NCBI GenBank assembly: GCA_030761205.1
Contig: JAULJL010000002.1
Coordinates: 20,563,010-20,627,009 of the forward strand
Source: Fremontodendron californicum
Lineage: Eukaryota; Streptophyta; Magnoliopsida; Malvales; Malvaceae
Direction of reading: 5' to 3'
DNA: 64,000 nt
Below the pieces are notes generated by a model, which ran no database searches, was not told where the DNA came from, and saw nothing but the letters and a program-made list of their open reading frames with translations. Each line of letters starts with the position of its first letter. Within the stretch, counting starts at the first letter, position 1. Positions 12,118 to 23,316 of this stretch are shown here, piece after piece. The position numbers and the translations under genes are program-made.

Positions 12118-12941
12118 TCATCTCAGTTTCCTTTGAGTTCCATAATACAATATTGAGCATATCTTCCAGAATTTGAATTGTCCGTTCAGATTGTCTATCT
12201 GTCTGGGGATGAAAAGCAGTACTGAACTTGAGTTTAGTGCCCATAGCATTCTACAAACTTGGCCAAAACCGAGATGTGAATCGGGGGTCTCGATCAGATA
12301 CAATCGATAGTGGGGGACCATGTAACCTAACAATGTCGTTCACATAAAGTTTAGCCAGCCTTTCCATGGAAAAAGTCTTCTTGTCTGGAAAAAAGTAAGC
12401 TGATTTCCTTAGATGATCAACAATCACCCAAATGTTGTCATAACCAGACTACGTTCTTGCAATCCCAAAACGAAATCCATAGCAATATCTTCCCACTTCC
12501 ATTGAGGAATAGGTAGGGGGTTCAATTTCCCTGAAGGTTTTTGATGCTCGGCTTTAATTTGTTGGCATACCAAGCATCTAGAAACAACTCAGCTATGTCC
12601 CGTTTCATACCCTGCCACCAATAATGTTCTCTTAAGGTTCGATACATCTTCACACTACCGGGATCTAAAACGTATGGTGTATTATGAGCTTCCTCCAAAA
12701 TCACTTTTCGGTGCTCTTCATCCTGAGGCACACAAAGCCTATTTCTCATTATCAGTACATCATTTTCCTTTATATGAAAGTCAGTCCTCACGCCATCCCT
12801 TACTTCTTGCTTTAACTTTACCAACATAGGGTCATTATTCTGTGCTTCACGTGTCCTATCAATATGAATTGGTTTAACCTTCAAGTGAGCTATTAGGAGA
12901 TCATTCTCATCAATCATCAATTCAAAAGGTAAAGACTTCAA
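12118..12941 (-). pseudogene. pol: Integrase zinc-binding and core region, frameshifted
   Basis: 12522-12941 covers the N-terminal zinc domain. The first His (EEAHNTPY) is present, but the position of the second is Asp (VLDPGS instead of the usual HPGS). The Cys pair (SRCLVCQQIK) is readable only in another frame near 12570, after a frameshift. The catalytic core follows in pieces across frames: SDRDPRF near 12290 and QSERTIQ near 12180 carry expected acidic residues, with in-frame stops between them. A functional integrase could not be made from this. The family assignment is secure from the residual motifs and from its place between RNase H and the chromodomain part. Confidence 0.85.
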
Positions 12942-12968
12942 CTCATTTTGTAAGGGTTTCTGAATCGC

Positions 12969-13516
12969 TCAGATATGAGCAAGAGAACTGGAAGACTTTT
13001 GATTAAGAGCATCGGCCACTACATTGGCCTTTCCTGGGTGGTAGTCAATTACACAGTCATAATATTTTATCAATTCCAACCATCTCATTTGCCTCAAATT
13101 TAGTTCCTTCTGATCCATAAGATATTTTAGACTCTTATGATCAGTGTAGATTGTACATTTTTCTCCGAATAAATAATGCCTCCAAATTTTCAGTGCAAAC
13201 ACCACTGCCGCCAACTCTAAATCGTGAGTGGGATAGTTCTGCTCATGCTGTTTCAGTTGCCGAGAAGCATAAGCTATCACCTTCCCATGTTGCATCAACC
13301 CAAACCTCGCCTCGAGGCATCACTGTTTACCACAAAGCTTCCAGTCCCTGATGGTAGTGTAAGAACTGGTGCTGTGGTCAATCTATGCTTGAGCTTTTGG
13401 AAAGCTTGCTCACATTGGGTAGTCCACTCAAACTTAGCATGCTTCCTTGTTAGTTTCGACAAAGGAGAGGCAATCATGGGAAATCCTTCCACGAATCTTA
13501 TATAGTACCCTGCCAA
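12969..13516 (-). pseudogene. pol: RNase H domain (Tekay/Del pol), one frameshift
   Basis: Two overlapping frames give one RNase H. The upstream part (13295-13516) carries the RT thumb/connection sequence FQKLKHRLTTAPVL and the first catalytic Asp in VVNSDASRRGLG. The second part (12969-13298) carries YASRQLKQHEQNYPTHDLE with the Glu and YTDHKSLKYL with an Asp. The change of frame lies near 13296. This domain degrades the RNA strand of the RNA-DNA hybrid during reverse transcription. The acidic residues are intact, but the reading frame is not. Confidence 0.88.
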
Positions 13517-13607
13517 TCCGAGAAAGCTTCTAACTTCTGTGACATTCGTGGGTCTTTCCCAAGCAACTAGAGCTTCTATCTTTTGTGGATCTACAAAACT
13601 CCCTTCC

Positions 13608-14822
13608 TTAGATACTACGTGACCAAGGAATGCTTACTTTGTCCAGCCAAAATTCATACTTGGAAAATTTAGCATAAATTTGCTTTTCACGTATAGTCTG
13701 CAGCACCGTCCTCAAAGGGTTTACATGATCATCCTTATTCCTGGAATAAACTAGGATGTCATTGATGAACACAATAACAAACTTATCTAAGTAAGGTCGA
13801 AACACCCTATTCATCAAATCCATAAAGACTGCAGGTGCATTAGTTGGCCCAAAAGGCATAACTAAAAATTCATAATTACCATATCTAGTTCTGAAAGCAG
13901 TCTTGAGAATATCAGATTCTTTGATCTTCAATTCATGATAACCCGGCCTTAGGTCTATTTTGGAGAAGACACTTGCATCTTGCAACTGATCAAACAAGTC
14001 ATCAATCCTTGGCAAAGGATACTTATTCTTAATGGTGACCTTGTTCAGTTGCGGGTAGTTGATACACAATCGTAAAGATCCATCCTTTTTCTTTACAAAA
14101 AAAATCGGTGCTCCCCACGGTGAAGTACTAAGCCGAATAAAACCTCTGTCAACTAGGTCTTGCAATTGCACTTTCAATTCCTTTAGCTCCGAAGGTGCCA
14201 TTCTATAGGGTGCCTGAGAAATAGGAGCACTGCCAGGGATTAAGTCGATAGTAAACTCCAATTCCCTGTCAGGAGGTAAATCGACCAATTCTTCGGGAAA
14301 GATCTTAGAAAACTCTTTGACCACAGGTATAGTTTCCAACTTTGCCTCATGTATGTCCTTGTTAATCACATAAGCAAGGTAAGCAGAATACCCTTTTTGC
14401 AAGTATCTATTGGCTTCTATCTTGGAGATAAGGCAAGAAGGTAAAACTTTCCTTTCTCCTTGAAAGGTAAACTCCAAGTCTCCCGACTTCTTAAAAGTTA
14501 CAGTTTTGGAAAAGCGATCTATCACTGCATTGTGTTTAGACAGCCAATCCATTCCCAAAATCACATCAAAATCATACATTCCTAATGGAAACAAATTAAC
14601 TGGTAATTCATGCTCCTGAACCATAACGGTACAATCCGGATAAACCACATCAATATTCAAAGTTTTTCCCACTAGGGTACTAACGATCATAGGGATGTCT
14701 AACCTCTTAGAGACTCTACCCAAATGCATGACATATGAATTAGAAAAAAAAGAATGAGTTGCACCTGGATCTATTAAGATCCTAGCATTTGCCTTAGAAA
14801 TTGGGAGAGTACCTGTAACCAC
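13608..14822 (-). pseudogene. pol: Protease and reverse transcriptase (Tekay/Del pol)
   Basis: A 404-codon open frame. The aspartic protease comes first, with the active-site loop LIDPGATHSF (Asp18; Pro19 where Ser/Thr is most usual), then LGMDWL near residue 90. The RT follows: SPWGAPIFFVKKKDGSLR, LPRIDDLFDQL, FSKIDLRPGYH and FLVMPFGPTNAP. The catalytic box that should read F/Y-x-D-D is FINDILVYS (residues 352-360), so the first Asp of the pair is Asn354. The frame is lost soon after (WLDKVSIPWSRSI). Upstream it is open from gag through residues before the first Met, so this is part of a gag-pol polyprotein. The Asp-to-Asn change alone should abolish polymerase activity. Confidence 0.92.
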
Positions 14823-14900
14823 TTCAGGAGTAGCCTGAGCCTGTTGTTGGCTAGCATAAATTCTGGCTGTAGTTTGAGGTCTACCAAGCTGTCCACTCTG

Positions 14901-16154
14901 TCAAGGGCCAGTAGATGAAACAACTTGAGATTGTGCCCCAGTTCTATCTCTAACTGTTGTCGGCTGAGGTTCAGCAGTTGGTTGGGTCTTTTCCCTTTGA
15001 CCCACTGATAACTGACTAGTAAATCCCTTGTTCTCCAGCTTGGGACAATCCCGTTTCATGTGTCCCGATTCTTTGCAGTAAAAACACACAACCTGTAGTC
15101 TCCAACATTCGCAAAGGTGATTCGTCCCACAATAGGGACACTGCAGATAAATCAATGTACGAGGTCCTTCTGACCTCCCAGACAGCGATCTAGTCTGCTG
15201 TTGAGGTCCGATGGTAGGTCTACTAGAAGAACCACTAAAAGGTTTTCTGTCTAATCTCTCTCGAAATCTCGAGGGTTTGTAATCATTGACACTACTCTCT
15301 ACATAACTTTTCTTAGGCCCATGTCCTCACTAGAGGTCAGCCCTTTTCTTTTTCTGAACTTCTCTTCTCCATCTTTCATTTCTTTCAGATTCTGTTTGCT
15401 TTGATTGCCATGTTGACCCATTTGTTAAAGTCATCTGTATCCAGGGTCGTTAACCTATCTCGAATACTAACATGTAGTCCATCTTGGAATTTCTTGCATC
15501 TGTTAGCATCGTTGGCTACTACTGATGGAGTAAATTCTGATAGTTCGTTGAATTTCTGCTCATACTCTGCTACTGGAATACTACCCTGTTTTAAATTCAT
15601 AAAATCAGTCCATTTCTTTTCCCACAAAGCCCGAGAATAGTATTTTTCTTCAAACTCTCTTCGAAAGTCTGCCCAAGTTATGGCAGGAGGTCCATCATAC
15701 CTTTGCACTGTAGTTTTCCACCATGTGTGTGCATGATCCTCTAAAAATTGCACCGCACATGGTAACCTCATAGGCTCGGGAATCTGAAGAGTAATGGGAG
15801 TAGTCTCAATTTTTTGTAGCCATGACCAGACTAAATCTGATCCAAAGATCCCATGAAAATCTTGCAACCCATATTCTTCAGATCTTTACAGTAATCCACT
15901 ATCCCATTTTCAGTAGGGGTAGTCAAAGCGGGAATTACTCTTGCCAAGGCTGCAACTGCCTTAGCTAAATTAAGATCAGCTGCTGGAGGCGTTGCTGAGT
16001 GTGCAACAACAGAAAATGAATCAACAGCTGAAGCTTGTTCTCCAATTTGCTCATCAATATTCTTATTTCTATTCCTATCTCTATTTTGGGGTAGGGGATT
16101 GATTCTAGGCCTTCCTCTTCGACGTGGTGGCATCGTGTCTGATTTCCTGCACAA
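14901..16154 (-). pseudogene. gag: Gag polyprotein (Tekay/Del), frameshifted and interrupted
   Basis: The likely start is the Met at about 16133 (MPPRRRGRPRINP), typical of plant gypsy gag; an in-frame Met seven codons upstream also exists. The first part (to 15831) runs into a frameshift near 15850. The capsid part continues at 15867-15385 (CAVQFLEDHAHTWW, WADFRREFEEKYYS, VAEYEQKFNELSEF). Stops interrupt the linker at about 15330. The nucleocapsid zinc knuckle lies at 14901-15155: CFYCKESGHMKRDC, a C-x2-C-x4-H-x4-C motif. Gag packages element RNA in the cytoplasm. Protein of normal length could not be produced. Confidence 0.9.
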
Positions 16155-16212
16155 GTGACAATATTTTAATACTTCAACAAACAGTTCCTAAGTCTCCAGG
16201 ACCTATAACCTT

Positions 16213-16224
16213 GCTCTGATACCA
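16213..16224 (-). other. Primer-binding site, initiator-Met tRNA (Tekay/Del)
   Basis: The minus strand reads TGGTATCAGAGC three bases inside the 5' LTR end. This is the standard plant iMet-tRNA PBS and confirms that the LTR at 16228-18688 is the 5' LTR. Confidence 0.93.
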
Positions 16225-16227
16225 AAT

Positions 16228-18688
16228 TGTAACACCCTGTCCGGATAATCTACCTAGAATCCTGCAGAGTTTCCTTTCTATCTTAACTATAACCCTCCTA
16301 CAAATACACTCAGTTCATATCCCCAGCAAGCAATATCTCTCAATACCATTATCACATTTATACATGCATGCTCAAAAATTTTCCATCATCAATTTATACT
16401 CAAGTCAATACATATTGATCTATTGTCTCATAACTTCAAATATATATACAATATAACCAAAAGTAAACCTATTTCAGCAAGGTTTACTAGATAAAACATC
16501 AAGAGATCAAAACTTCTAGAAATTTAGGTATGATGCCTACCACGTCAATATACTCTTTGAAGCGAAGGGTAGAGGAAGGTAGCAATCCCAACACCTTATT
16601 GTAACCTGAAAATTTAATAACATGAAATAGGTGAAATATGTGAATATCTCAGTGAGTAGACAACTTTTAAAACGTTTGAAAACTATAATGGTAACCTTTA
16701 AAGCATAATAGACATTTTCAAAAATAAATAATAGTAAACCTATAATGATTAATTCGAAGATATAGCAAAGTTTGCAAATGTATAACAGCATCATAATAAC
16801 AAATCAATGTATAAAATCTTTAAAGTAAATTAAATTTCATATAATTGGGCTCCAACTTACTGTCATGCATAAGATTTATCCATACATCCATGAAATAACC
16901 AGGTAATGTCCATGTAGGCATACTAGTAGCCGGCCCCAAAGGCCAATACCACTATAGGACGCCCCAAAGGCCAATACCACCATAGGACGCCCCAAAGGCA
17001 TATGTGTCACTATGATATCCCCCAAAAGGCTAATAGAATGGGATAGGGACTCTGGAGATGGCTCCCACCACAAAGGCGTAGCACGCAGCTCCTATACCCC
17101 AGTCGAATTTCACAAAATTGGGACCTGGAGGTGGCTCCCGCCACAAAGGCGTAGCACGCAGCTCCCGTATTCCGATCAAGGGAATAATCTCAGACATTAA
17201 GTCAGGTGGAGCCAAAGCCATGTATGTCAAATTCTATGTATAATCATATTTCATAAATCAACAAACTTGCTCGATATAATATTTCTTAAAATAAATGTAC
17301 TTTAATAACAAATCAATTCATATGATTATATACGCATATACCTTTAATACGTAAAATAAATATCATGCTAAAAAAAAATTATAATTATAATTAAAAAAAT
17401 TTCAAATAACTATAGTTGTTGTCTACTCACAATCCTTGAGATAATCTCACTGTACACCTTGATATGAAACTTTGGGATCCACAGGTGACGTCGGATCTAC
17501 GTGGCCTAGAGATTAATAATAATTAGTATCTATACATACTCAAAGCATTACACAATTATGAATGCAACTTAAATCTCATAATCTTCCCCCAAGGTCAATA
17601 CTAATTTCTTATACTCAAAATAACATATCATAAATTTTTAATATCATTTCCATAATCATTTTCTCCAATATTCAACTCCATATTCATGTCCTTATCAAAT
17701 TACTTTCTAGTACTCCATGCCTTAGAGATTTTCATAATCCATAACCATCATTTAGTACTATATTTCTCTTAAGCAATAAATTCCTTACTATCAAGATAGA
17801 TTAGAAAATCATAACTTGAGTTTGATAAGGAATTTTGAAGTGATTCCAATTGGTTTATTTCAATCAATACGTCTACTTTATGAAGAAAATAACTAACTTA
17901 GACAATTGGAACAAAATCTTGATCAAATTTGATAAATCCCGAAACTATGCCGAAACAGGGCTCAACACATAACAGCCCACTTCACCGAATTTTATCTTTT
18001 TAACCGCTTACGGTTTTGGCTTATTCAAAAACCAAAATCCTCGTATTGAAGTCTAGTTTCTAGGAAAAATATAAAAAAAATACAAAGCTAGCTGTACTGA
18101 TCCCAAAAAATCCGAACAACAAGCATGCTCAACTTCCCCTGTTTTGCTTTTTCTTCCGTTTTCTTGTTCATGCTTGCAAATCTTTTAATTCTTACCAAAG
18201 GTGAGTAAAACTCATACTTAATAGATGGATTTCAGACCTTAACATGTTTATGGAGCTAAGATCTTAGCATGCTCAAGTAGAATATCTAAAATAAATGAAG
18301 AATTTATGAAGAAACTAACCTTGGATGTGATTGTTGATGAGATTTTGTTGGAAACCTTGAAGAGAATTGTTGGAGAGGATGAAGAGAATTTGAGAGAATG
18401 AGAGGGGACGGGTGGCCTGCTAGCACATAAGAAATAAGGAAGAATTTCTAGAATTTTCAAGGTATAAAGATAATTATAAAGATATTTTTCAATTTTTGGT
18501 ATAATTGCACATTAGTCCCTCAACTTTTCATAAATAACCATTAAGCCCCTAAACTTTTTTGTTTTATTCAATTTGATCCTTTCTTCTTTTATTTCCTTCA
18601 CCTATAACTTCTTACCAACTTCCAAGTTTGTCCTTAAGAATTTTCGGGATTTAACTTTACACGATTGTACGTAACCTTGGTTGTTACA
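16228..18688 (-). repeat. 5' LTR of the Tekay/Del element
   Basis: 2461 bp, TG...CA ends. It is slightly longer than its partner, mainly because of a ~32-bp tandem duplication of ggccaataccac.ataggac at about 16940-16990. It should carry the element promoter; I did not identify a confident TATA box. Confidence 0.92.
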
Positions 18689-18867
18689 TAAAAAAATACT
18701 AATTTTGTCCGGTTAGTGAAATCACGTGTGAAGAAAAGGGGAAAGGGGTTTTCACTCACTTCCATTCTTCATTTTATTTTGTTGTTGAAAAAGCCGTAAA
18801 TTGAAGATTTTGTCCTTAAATTGAATTCCCTGACTAATCAAAGCTCGACCCATCTTAAGGAAACGGG
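18689..18867 (-). other. Element A 3' UTR resumed after the nested insertion
   Basis: Non-coding. Together with 8904-8954 it forms the stretch between the minisatellite and the PPT/3' LTR of element A. It contains aattttgtccgg near 18700, an inverted 12-bp match to the LTR start near 8885. Confidence 0.5.
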
Positions 18868-21735
18868 TTTGATTTTAAAACAAAATATTTGACTCATTTA
18901 AAAAGTTGAACGAGTTTTAAAACAAAAGGAAATACCTCGATATGGTCTCGGGGCTCGACTCATTTGATAAACAAAATGAATTCTATTTAAAACAAAAGGA
19001 AATACCTCGACGATGGTCTCGGAGCTCGACTTATTTGGTAAAACAGAATGAATTCGATTTAAAACAAAAAGGAATACATCGACGATGGTCTCGAGGCTCG
19101 ACTCATTTGATAGAACAATATGAATTCGATTTAAAACAAAAGAAAATACCTAAACGATGGTCTCGAGGCTCGACTCATTTGATAGAACAATATGAATTCG
19201 ATTTAAAACAAAAGGAAATACCTCGACGATGGTCCCGAGGATCGACCCATTGATAAAACAGAATGAATTCGATTTAAAACAAAAGGAAATACCTCAACGA
19301 TGGTCACGAGGCTCGACTCATTTGATAAAACAAAATGAATTCGATTTAAAACAAAAGGAAATACCTTGACGATGGTCTCGAGGTTTGACTCATTTGATAA
19401 AACAGAATGAATTCGATTTAAAACAAAAGGAAATACCTCGACGATGGTCTCGAGTTTCGACTCATTATATAAAACAGAATGCATTTGATTTAAAACAAAA
19501 GGAAATACCTCATCAATAGTCTCGGGGCTCGACTCATTTGGTAAAATAGAATGAATTCGATTTAAAACAAAAGGAAATACCTCAACGATGGTCTCGAGGC
19601 TCGACTCATTTGATAGAACAGAATGAATTCGATTTAAAACAAAAGGAAATACCTCAACGATGGTCTCGAGGCTCGACTCATTTGATAGAAAAGAATGAAT
19701 TCGATTTAAAAAAAAAGAAAATACCTCGACGATGGTCTCGAGGCTCGACTCATTTGATAAAAAAGAATGAATTTGATTTAAAACAAAGGGAAATACCTTA
19801 ACAATAGTCTCAGGGCTCGACTCTTTTGGTAAAATAGAATGAATTCGATTTAAAACAAAAGCAAATACCTCAACGATGGTCTCGAGGCTCGACTCATTTG
19901 ATAGAACAGAATGAATTCGATTTAAAACAAAAAGGAATACCTCGACGATGGTCTCGAGGCTTGACTCATTTGATAAAATAGAATGAATTCGATTAAAACA
20001 AAAGGAAATACCTCAACGATGGTCTCGAAGCTCGACTCATTTGATAGAACAGAATGAATTCGATTTAAAACAAAAGGAAATACCTCAACGATGGTCACGA
20101 GGCTCGACTCATTTGATAAAACAAAATGAATTCGATTTAAAACAAAAGGAAATACCTTGACGATGGTCTCGAGGTTTGACTCATTTGATAAAACAGAATG
20201 AATTCGATTTAAAACAAAAGGAAATACCTCGACGATGGTCTCGAGTTTCGACTCATTATATAAAACAGAATGCATTTGATTTAAAACAAAAGGAAATACC
20301 TCATCAATAGTCTCGGGGCTCGACTCATTTGGTAAAATAGAATGAATTCGATTTAAAACAAAAGGAAATACCTCAACGATGGTCTCGAGGCTCGACTCAT
20401 TTGATAGAACAGAATGAATTCGATTTAAAACAAAAGGAAATACCTCAACGATGGTCTCGAGGCTCGACTCATTTGATAGAAAAGAATGAATTCGATTTAA
20501 AAAAAAAAGAAAATACCTCGACGATGGTCTCGAGGCTCGACTCATTTGATAAAAAAGAATGAATTTGATTTAAAACAAAGGGAAATACCTTAACAATAGT
20601 CTCAGGGCTCGACTCTTTTGGTAAAATAGAATGAATTCGATTTAAAACAAAAGCAAATACCTCAACGATGGTCTCGAGGCTCGACTCATTTGATAGAACA
20701 GAATGAATTCGATTTAAAACAAAAAGGAATACCTCGACGATGGTCTCGAGGCTTGACTCATTTGATAAAATAGAATGAATTCGATTAAAACAAAAGGAAA
20801 TACCTCAACGATGGTCTCGAAGCTCGACTCATTTGATAGAACAGAATGAATTCGATTTAAAACAAAAGAGAATACCTCGACGATGGTCTCGAGGCTCGAC
20901 TCATTTGATAAAACAGAATGAATTCAATTTAAAACAAAATGAAATACCTCGACGATGGTCTCGAGGCTTGACTCATTTGATAAAACAGAATGAATTCGAT
21001 TTAAAACAAAAGGAAATACCTCGACGATGGTCTCGAGGCTCGAATCAAAAAATAGAATGAATTTGATATAAAACAAAAGGAAATACCTCGACGATGGTCT
21101 CGAGGCTCAACTCATTTGATAAAACAGAATGAATTCGAGTTAAAACAAAAGGAAATACTTTGACGATGGTCCCGAGGGTCGACTCATTTGATAAATGGGA
21201 TGAATTCGATTTAAAACATAAGGAAATACCTCGGCGATGGTATCGAGGCTCGACTCACTTGGTAAAATAGAATGAATTCGATTTAAAACAAAAGGGAATA
21301 CCTCGACGATGGTCTCGATGCTCGACTCATTTGATAAAACATAATGAATTCGATTTAAAACAAAAGGAAATACCTCGACGATGGTCTTGAGGCTTGACTC
21401 ATTTAAAAAACAGAATGAATTCGATTTAAAACAAAAGGGAATACCTCGACGATGGTTTTGAGGCTCGACTCATTTGATAAAACAAAAAGAATTCGATTTA
21501 AAACAAAAGGAAATACCTCGACGATGGTCTCAAGGCTTCACTCATTTAATAAAACAGAATGAATTCGATTTAAAACAAAAGGGAATACCTTGACAATGGT
21601 CTCGAGGCTCGATTCATTTTATAAAACAGAATGAATTTGATTTAAAACAAAAGGAAATACCTCGACGATGGTCTCGAGGCTCGACTCATTTGATAAAACA
21701 GAATGAATTCGATTTAAAACAAAAGGAAATACTAA
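18868..21735. repeat. 72-bp minisatellite, about 40 copies
   Basis: Monomer of 72 bp built from ggtctcgaggctcgactcat, then ttgataaaacagaatgaatt, then cgatttaaaacaaaaggaaa, then tacctcgacgat. The period was counted directly. Because 72 is divisible by three and the monomer is nearly stop-free, long ORFs run through it on both strands (for example 207 codons at 19922-20545, minus, with a 24-residue repeat). I regard these as by-products, not genes. The array lies in the 3' UTR of element A, where Tat/Ogre elements are known to carry variable tandem repeats. Degenerate copies continue to about 21830. Confidence 0.93.
19251..20831. repeat. 791-bp higher-order duplication inside the minisatellite
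   Basis: A block of about eleven monomers at 19251-20041 is repeated at 20042-20831 with the same diagnostic variants: ggtcacgag at 19302 and 20093, aatgcatttg at 19479 and 20270, and a monomer with cgattaaaac at both 3' ends. The offset is 791 bp throughout. The second tandem unit (from 36755) has this block once. Confidence 0.85.
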
Positions 21736-22069
21736 GAATGATAATTTTAATTTGAAAACGAAAGGAACATACCTCTACGGTGATCTTGAGGCTCGACTGA
21801 TTTGAGAAGTAGAACGAGTTCGATTTGGGGAGCCAAAGTTTTCCTGATTCCTACAGTGTTAACTAAATGCAATGATGAGAATGACATGCTTTGCAAATGC
21901 TTGTATGTTTCCTAAGAATGAATGAAATCAAATGATTGTGTCATGATTTCTAATCCATGGTTTCTCTGAGGTTCACAGATTATCTGACTTCATGACGGAG
22001 TCTTCAATTGTTCACTGATGCCCCGCTTAAGGAACCTTTCTCTCAAGATAACTTGTCAAACAGTCTTTC

Positions 22070-22520
22070 TTGATACAAATGTCTTAAATTGATGCAAATG
22101 CTTCTAAATGCAGATTTAGATATTAAATAAGATGTAAATGCTTCATGGTGCAGATACAAATGTCTTGAATTGAAACAAATGCTTCTTGATGCAGGTGCAG
22201 ATGTCTTGGGTTGATGCAAATGCTTCTAAATGCAGGTGCAGATGTCTTGGATTGATGCAAATGCTTCTAAATGCAGATGCAGATGTCTTGGATTAATGCA
22301 AATGCTTCTAAATGCAGGTGCAAATTTCTTGGATTGATGCAAATGCTTCTAAATGCAGATGGAGATATTGAGTAAGATGCAAATGCTTCATGGTGCAAAT
22401 GCAAACCTTATTAAAGAAATGAGTGATCATGAATGATGCAAATGCTTCTAAATGTAGATGCAGATATTGAATAAGATGCAAATGCTTCATGGTGCAAATA
22501 CAAAGCTTAATAAAGAAATG
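22070..22520. repeat. ~41-bp minisatellite in the element A 3' UTR
   Basis: Repeats of gatgcaaatgcttctaaatg followed by caggtgcagatgtcttggatt; the period is 41 bp in the best copies. Two longer degenerate modules (catggtgcaaat.caaa..ttaataaagaaatgagtgatcatgaatga) follow at 22390-22540. The open frames here are shadows of the repeat. Confidence 0.8.
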
Positions 22521-23278
22521 AGTGATCATGAATGACGCAAATTCCCTTGATCGTTTTTGGCTTAGCCTTTCCCATTCATTTTTCCTCTTCAAATCAGAGT
22601 ATATCTTTCACTCCTTTTTCAATCTTTGGCTAATCTCTTGCCCTAATAGTTTTCAAAATCTTATCAACAGAAATCTGTTTGCTAAGTTCTATTTCTTCTT
22701 CTGATATTTGGAAGTCAAGGTTAACCCTAGTAGTTTCACACTTTTAGGTTAGAAAAACCCTTATCTCATGAAAACATCAAAAATGGGTGTTTCAAAAATA
22801 TTTTTATTTTCCTTTTTTGAAAAACAATTTTGCTTATTTAATGAAAACTTCTGAGCCAAAATATTAACTCCACAGTGTGTGATGTACGAATCTTTTGAAT
22901 ACTGATGATCACTGTTAGAAATTTCCCTAAGTGTCAATTTGGGTTTTTTCAATTTGAATTGACAAGGCTTGGTACAACAAGATTTTGGTTTTTCCATGAA
23001 AACTTCACAACAAAAATGTATGTCCCTTCTAGGCTCACAAATGGAACAGATTTTATAGATCATGAATTCATTGAGAACCAAACAAATTCAACATTCTTTA
23101 GTTTCCATATCAAGGTATTTTGACAAGCGTCAAGATTGGCCAGGATGTTTAAACCGAAAAATTTAATTTTGGAAGGAAAAAAGTTCCACTTTTTGAAAAC
23201 AATCCTCCGAATGAGAGTTGTCAATTTGGGAGATTCGAGAATTCCTAGATGTTCCTCGATGTCCACTTCTTCTATTTC

Positions 23279-23316
23279 ACTCTAGACCGCCCATTTTTGG
23301 GTTTTTGCCCTAGAGT
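23279..23316 (-). other. Conserved Tat 3' UTR stem-loop (copy 1, minus)
   Basis: Arms ACTCTAG (23279-23285) and CTAGAGT (23310-23316) are fully complementary around a 24-base loop, which on the minus strand reads ggcaaaaacccaaaaatggg then cggt. An inner CCC/GGG pairing is possible. The same loop architecture with different arms occurs at 30900, 30947 and 60374. Confidence 0.65.

Larger units (their letters stand above)
8955..18688 (-). mobile_element. Complete but defective Ty3/gypsy Tekay/Del-type chromovirus
   Basis: The element is 9.7 kb with two LTRs (8955-11394 and 16228-18688), an iMet PBS, a PPT, and gag-PR-RT-RNase H-IN-chromodomain in chromoviral order on the minus strand. Both LTRs begin tgtaac and end gttaca in window orientation. 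Flanks are taaac (8950-8954) and taaaa (18689-18693), an imperfect 5-bp target duplication. It is inserted in the 3' region of element A. Several frameshifts, stops and an active-site change show it is dead. The Tekay/Del call rests on long LTRs, the iMet PBS, the RT and integrase sequence and the C-terminal chromodomain. Confidence 0.93.

Noticed and set aside
19922..20545. 207-codon minus-strand ORF with a 24-residue repeat (and similar ORFs at 18942, 19203, 36571, 37545)
   Set aside because: They lie wholly in the 72-bp minisatellite, whose period is a multiple of three. Open frames exist on both strands, and there is no start or domain signal.
18868..21735. CRISPR-like array
   Set aside because: The whole 72-bp unit is repeated with no unique spacers, and the context is a plant retroelement.
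22308..23081. ORFs at 22308-22592 and 22761-23081 (and copies at 39021 and 39474)
   Set aside because: They are conserved between the two units only because the DNA was recently duplicated. They sit in a non-coding 3' UTR, partly on a minisatellite, with no domain.
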